Of a stretch of 5,425 nt of DNA, positions 5,072-5,425 are shown one piece after another. The translations under genes and the position numbers were made by a program. Origin of the DNA: Fidelibacterota bacterium (GTDB taxonomy: Bacteria; Bipolaricaulota; Bipolaricaulia; UBA7950; UBA9294); contig JAJRTG010000028.1 of assembly GCA_024278395.1 (NCBI GenBank), forward strand, positions 1 to 5,425, written 5' to 3'. The notes under the pieces were generated by a model that worked only from the letters and a program-made list of their open reading frames with translations, did not search any database and was not told where the DNA came from. The first letter of the stretch is position 1. Each line of letters starts with the position of its first letter.

Positions 5072-5099
5072 ATTATAACACCCTGCAGACGTTTGTCAA
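5072..5099 (-). promoter_or_regulatory. Consensus sigma70 promoter facing left
   Basis: On the minus strand TTGACA (5099-5094), a 16-nt spacer and TATAAT (5077-5072) match both hexamers exactly. Transcription would start near 5066, into the stretch between tRNA-Leu and the ligase gene. No protein gene of normal size lies in reach on this strand. Confidence 0.8.
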
Positions 5100-5110
5100 G
5101 TCAGCGGAAA

Positions 5111-5131
5111 TAAACCGAGAAAGCTGGTTTA
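5111..5131. repeat. 6-bp dyad upstream of the leftward promoter
   Basis: TAAACC (5111-5116) and GGTTTA (5126-5131) are perfect inverted copies 9 nt apart. They lie about 45-65 bases upstream of the predicted leftward start. That would suit an activator or UP-like site, though arms this short can arise by chance. Confidence 0.25.
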
Positions 5132-5186
5132 GAACAGGATTTTATTCATGCAGATCAAAGCTCACCGAAAAGACCGGGAGGGAATA

Positions 5187-5215
5187 TTGATTACTCAGGG
5201 CCGCTCCACTAAAAT
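5187..5215 (+). promoter_or_regulatory. Promoter of tRNA-Leu
   Basis: TTGATT (5187-5192), 17 nt and TAAAAT (5210-5215) lie directly upstream of the tRNA. The start would fall near 5222, only a few bases before the mature 5' end, so little leader would need removal by RNase P. Confidence 0.65.
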
Positions 5216-5225
5216 CATTCGGAAA

Positions 5226-5309
5226 GCCAGAGTGGCGGAATTGGCAGACGCGCGGGACTCAAAATCCCGTGGCCTTCGGGTCGTGTGGGTTCGACTCCCA
5301 CCTCTGGCA
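5226..5309 (+). tRNA. tRNA-Leu(CAA)
   Basis: A complete class II cloverleaf. The acceptor stem is GCCAGAG/CTCTGGC, and the D arm is GCG..CGC with the GG-type loop AATTGGCAGA. The anticodon stem CGGGA/TCCCG carries the loop CTCAAAA, so the anticodon is CAA and reads UUG. A long variable arm (TGGCCTTCGGGTCGT) as in tRNA-Leu comes next. The T arm is GTGGG-TTCGACT-CCCAC. The discriminator is A5309 and the CCA end is not encoded, so it must be added by a nucleotidyltransferase. Confidence 0.96.
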
Positions 5310-5425
5310 TATGGATGGAGTCCAAGCTCGCTGCGCCGAGTGCACCCGATGGTCTAACACTCATCCACCTGACACACCGGCAGCCCGCAAAACCGCCCTG
5401 ATCCGGAACGACGAACATTAACGCC
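5310..5425. other. Unassigned sequence after tRNA-Leu
   Basis: No second tRNA, clear terminator or convincing coding frame is visible in these last 116 bases. A tRNA gene is a common integration target, but the edge is too close to tell whether a mobile element begins here. Confidence 0.3.

Overview
The window looks like a bacterial chromosome with GC-rich coding sequence. It carries a ribosomal-protein operon, an HU-type nucleoid protein, a single-chain ADP-forming acetate--CoA ligase and a tRNA-Leu gene. Promoters are sigma70-like and ribosome binding sites are clear. The fused ADP-forming ligase points to an anaerobic, acetate-producing or fermentative lineage. A deep-branching group such as Bipolaricaulota or a relative is my guess from overall gene style; the sequence does not establish it.

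Left half, minus strand (1-1925): rpsF (S6), ssb, rpsR (S18) and a YprB-like exonuclease gene that runs off the left edge. They are packed as one operon behind a promoter at 1986-1958. Two things are odd. The ssb frame has an in-frame TAG at codon 46, in the middle of the OB fold. The rpsR frame runs about 44 codons past the conserved S18 core and overlaps the exonuclease gene in another frame.

Centre, plus strand (2061-4770): a divergent HU gene has an exact-consensus promoter (TTGACA, 17 nt, TATAAT) whose -35 box sits inside an inverted repeat. It is closed by an intrinsic terminator. The ligase gene follows, probably with its own extended -10 promoter, which overlaps a 7-bp dyad that could be an operator. 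The ligase would convert acetyl-CoA (or another acyl-CoA), ADP and phosphate into acid, CoA and ATP.

Right part (4771-5425): the 455 bases between the ligase and tRNA-Leu(CAA) have no long gene but are not featureless. A second consensus promoter (TTGACA, 16 nt, TATAAT) fires leftward at 5099-5072. It faces about 290 nt rich in hairpins, ending in a terminator-like stem just after the ligase stop codon. I read this as a candidate structured non-coding RNA that I cannot assign to a family. The opposite strand of the same stretch has a perfect AAGGAGGT six bases before a GTG that opens a 30-codon frame. The tRNA-Leu gene has its own promoter directly upstream. The last 115 bases show nothing I can name.
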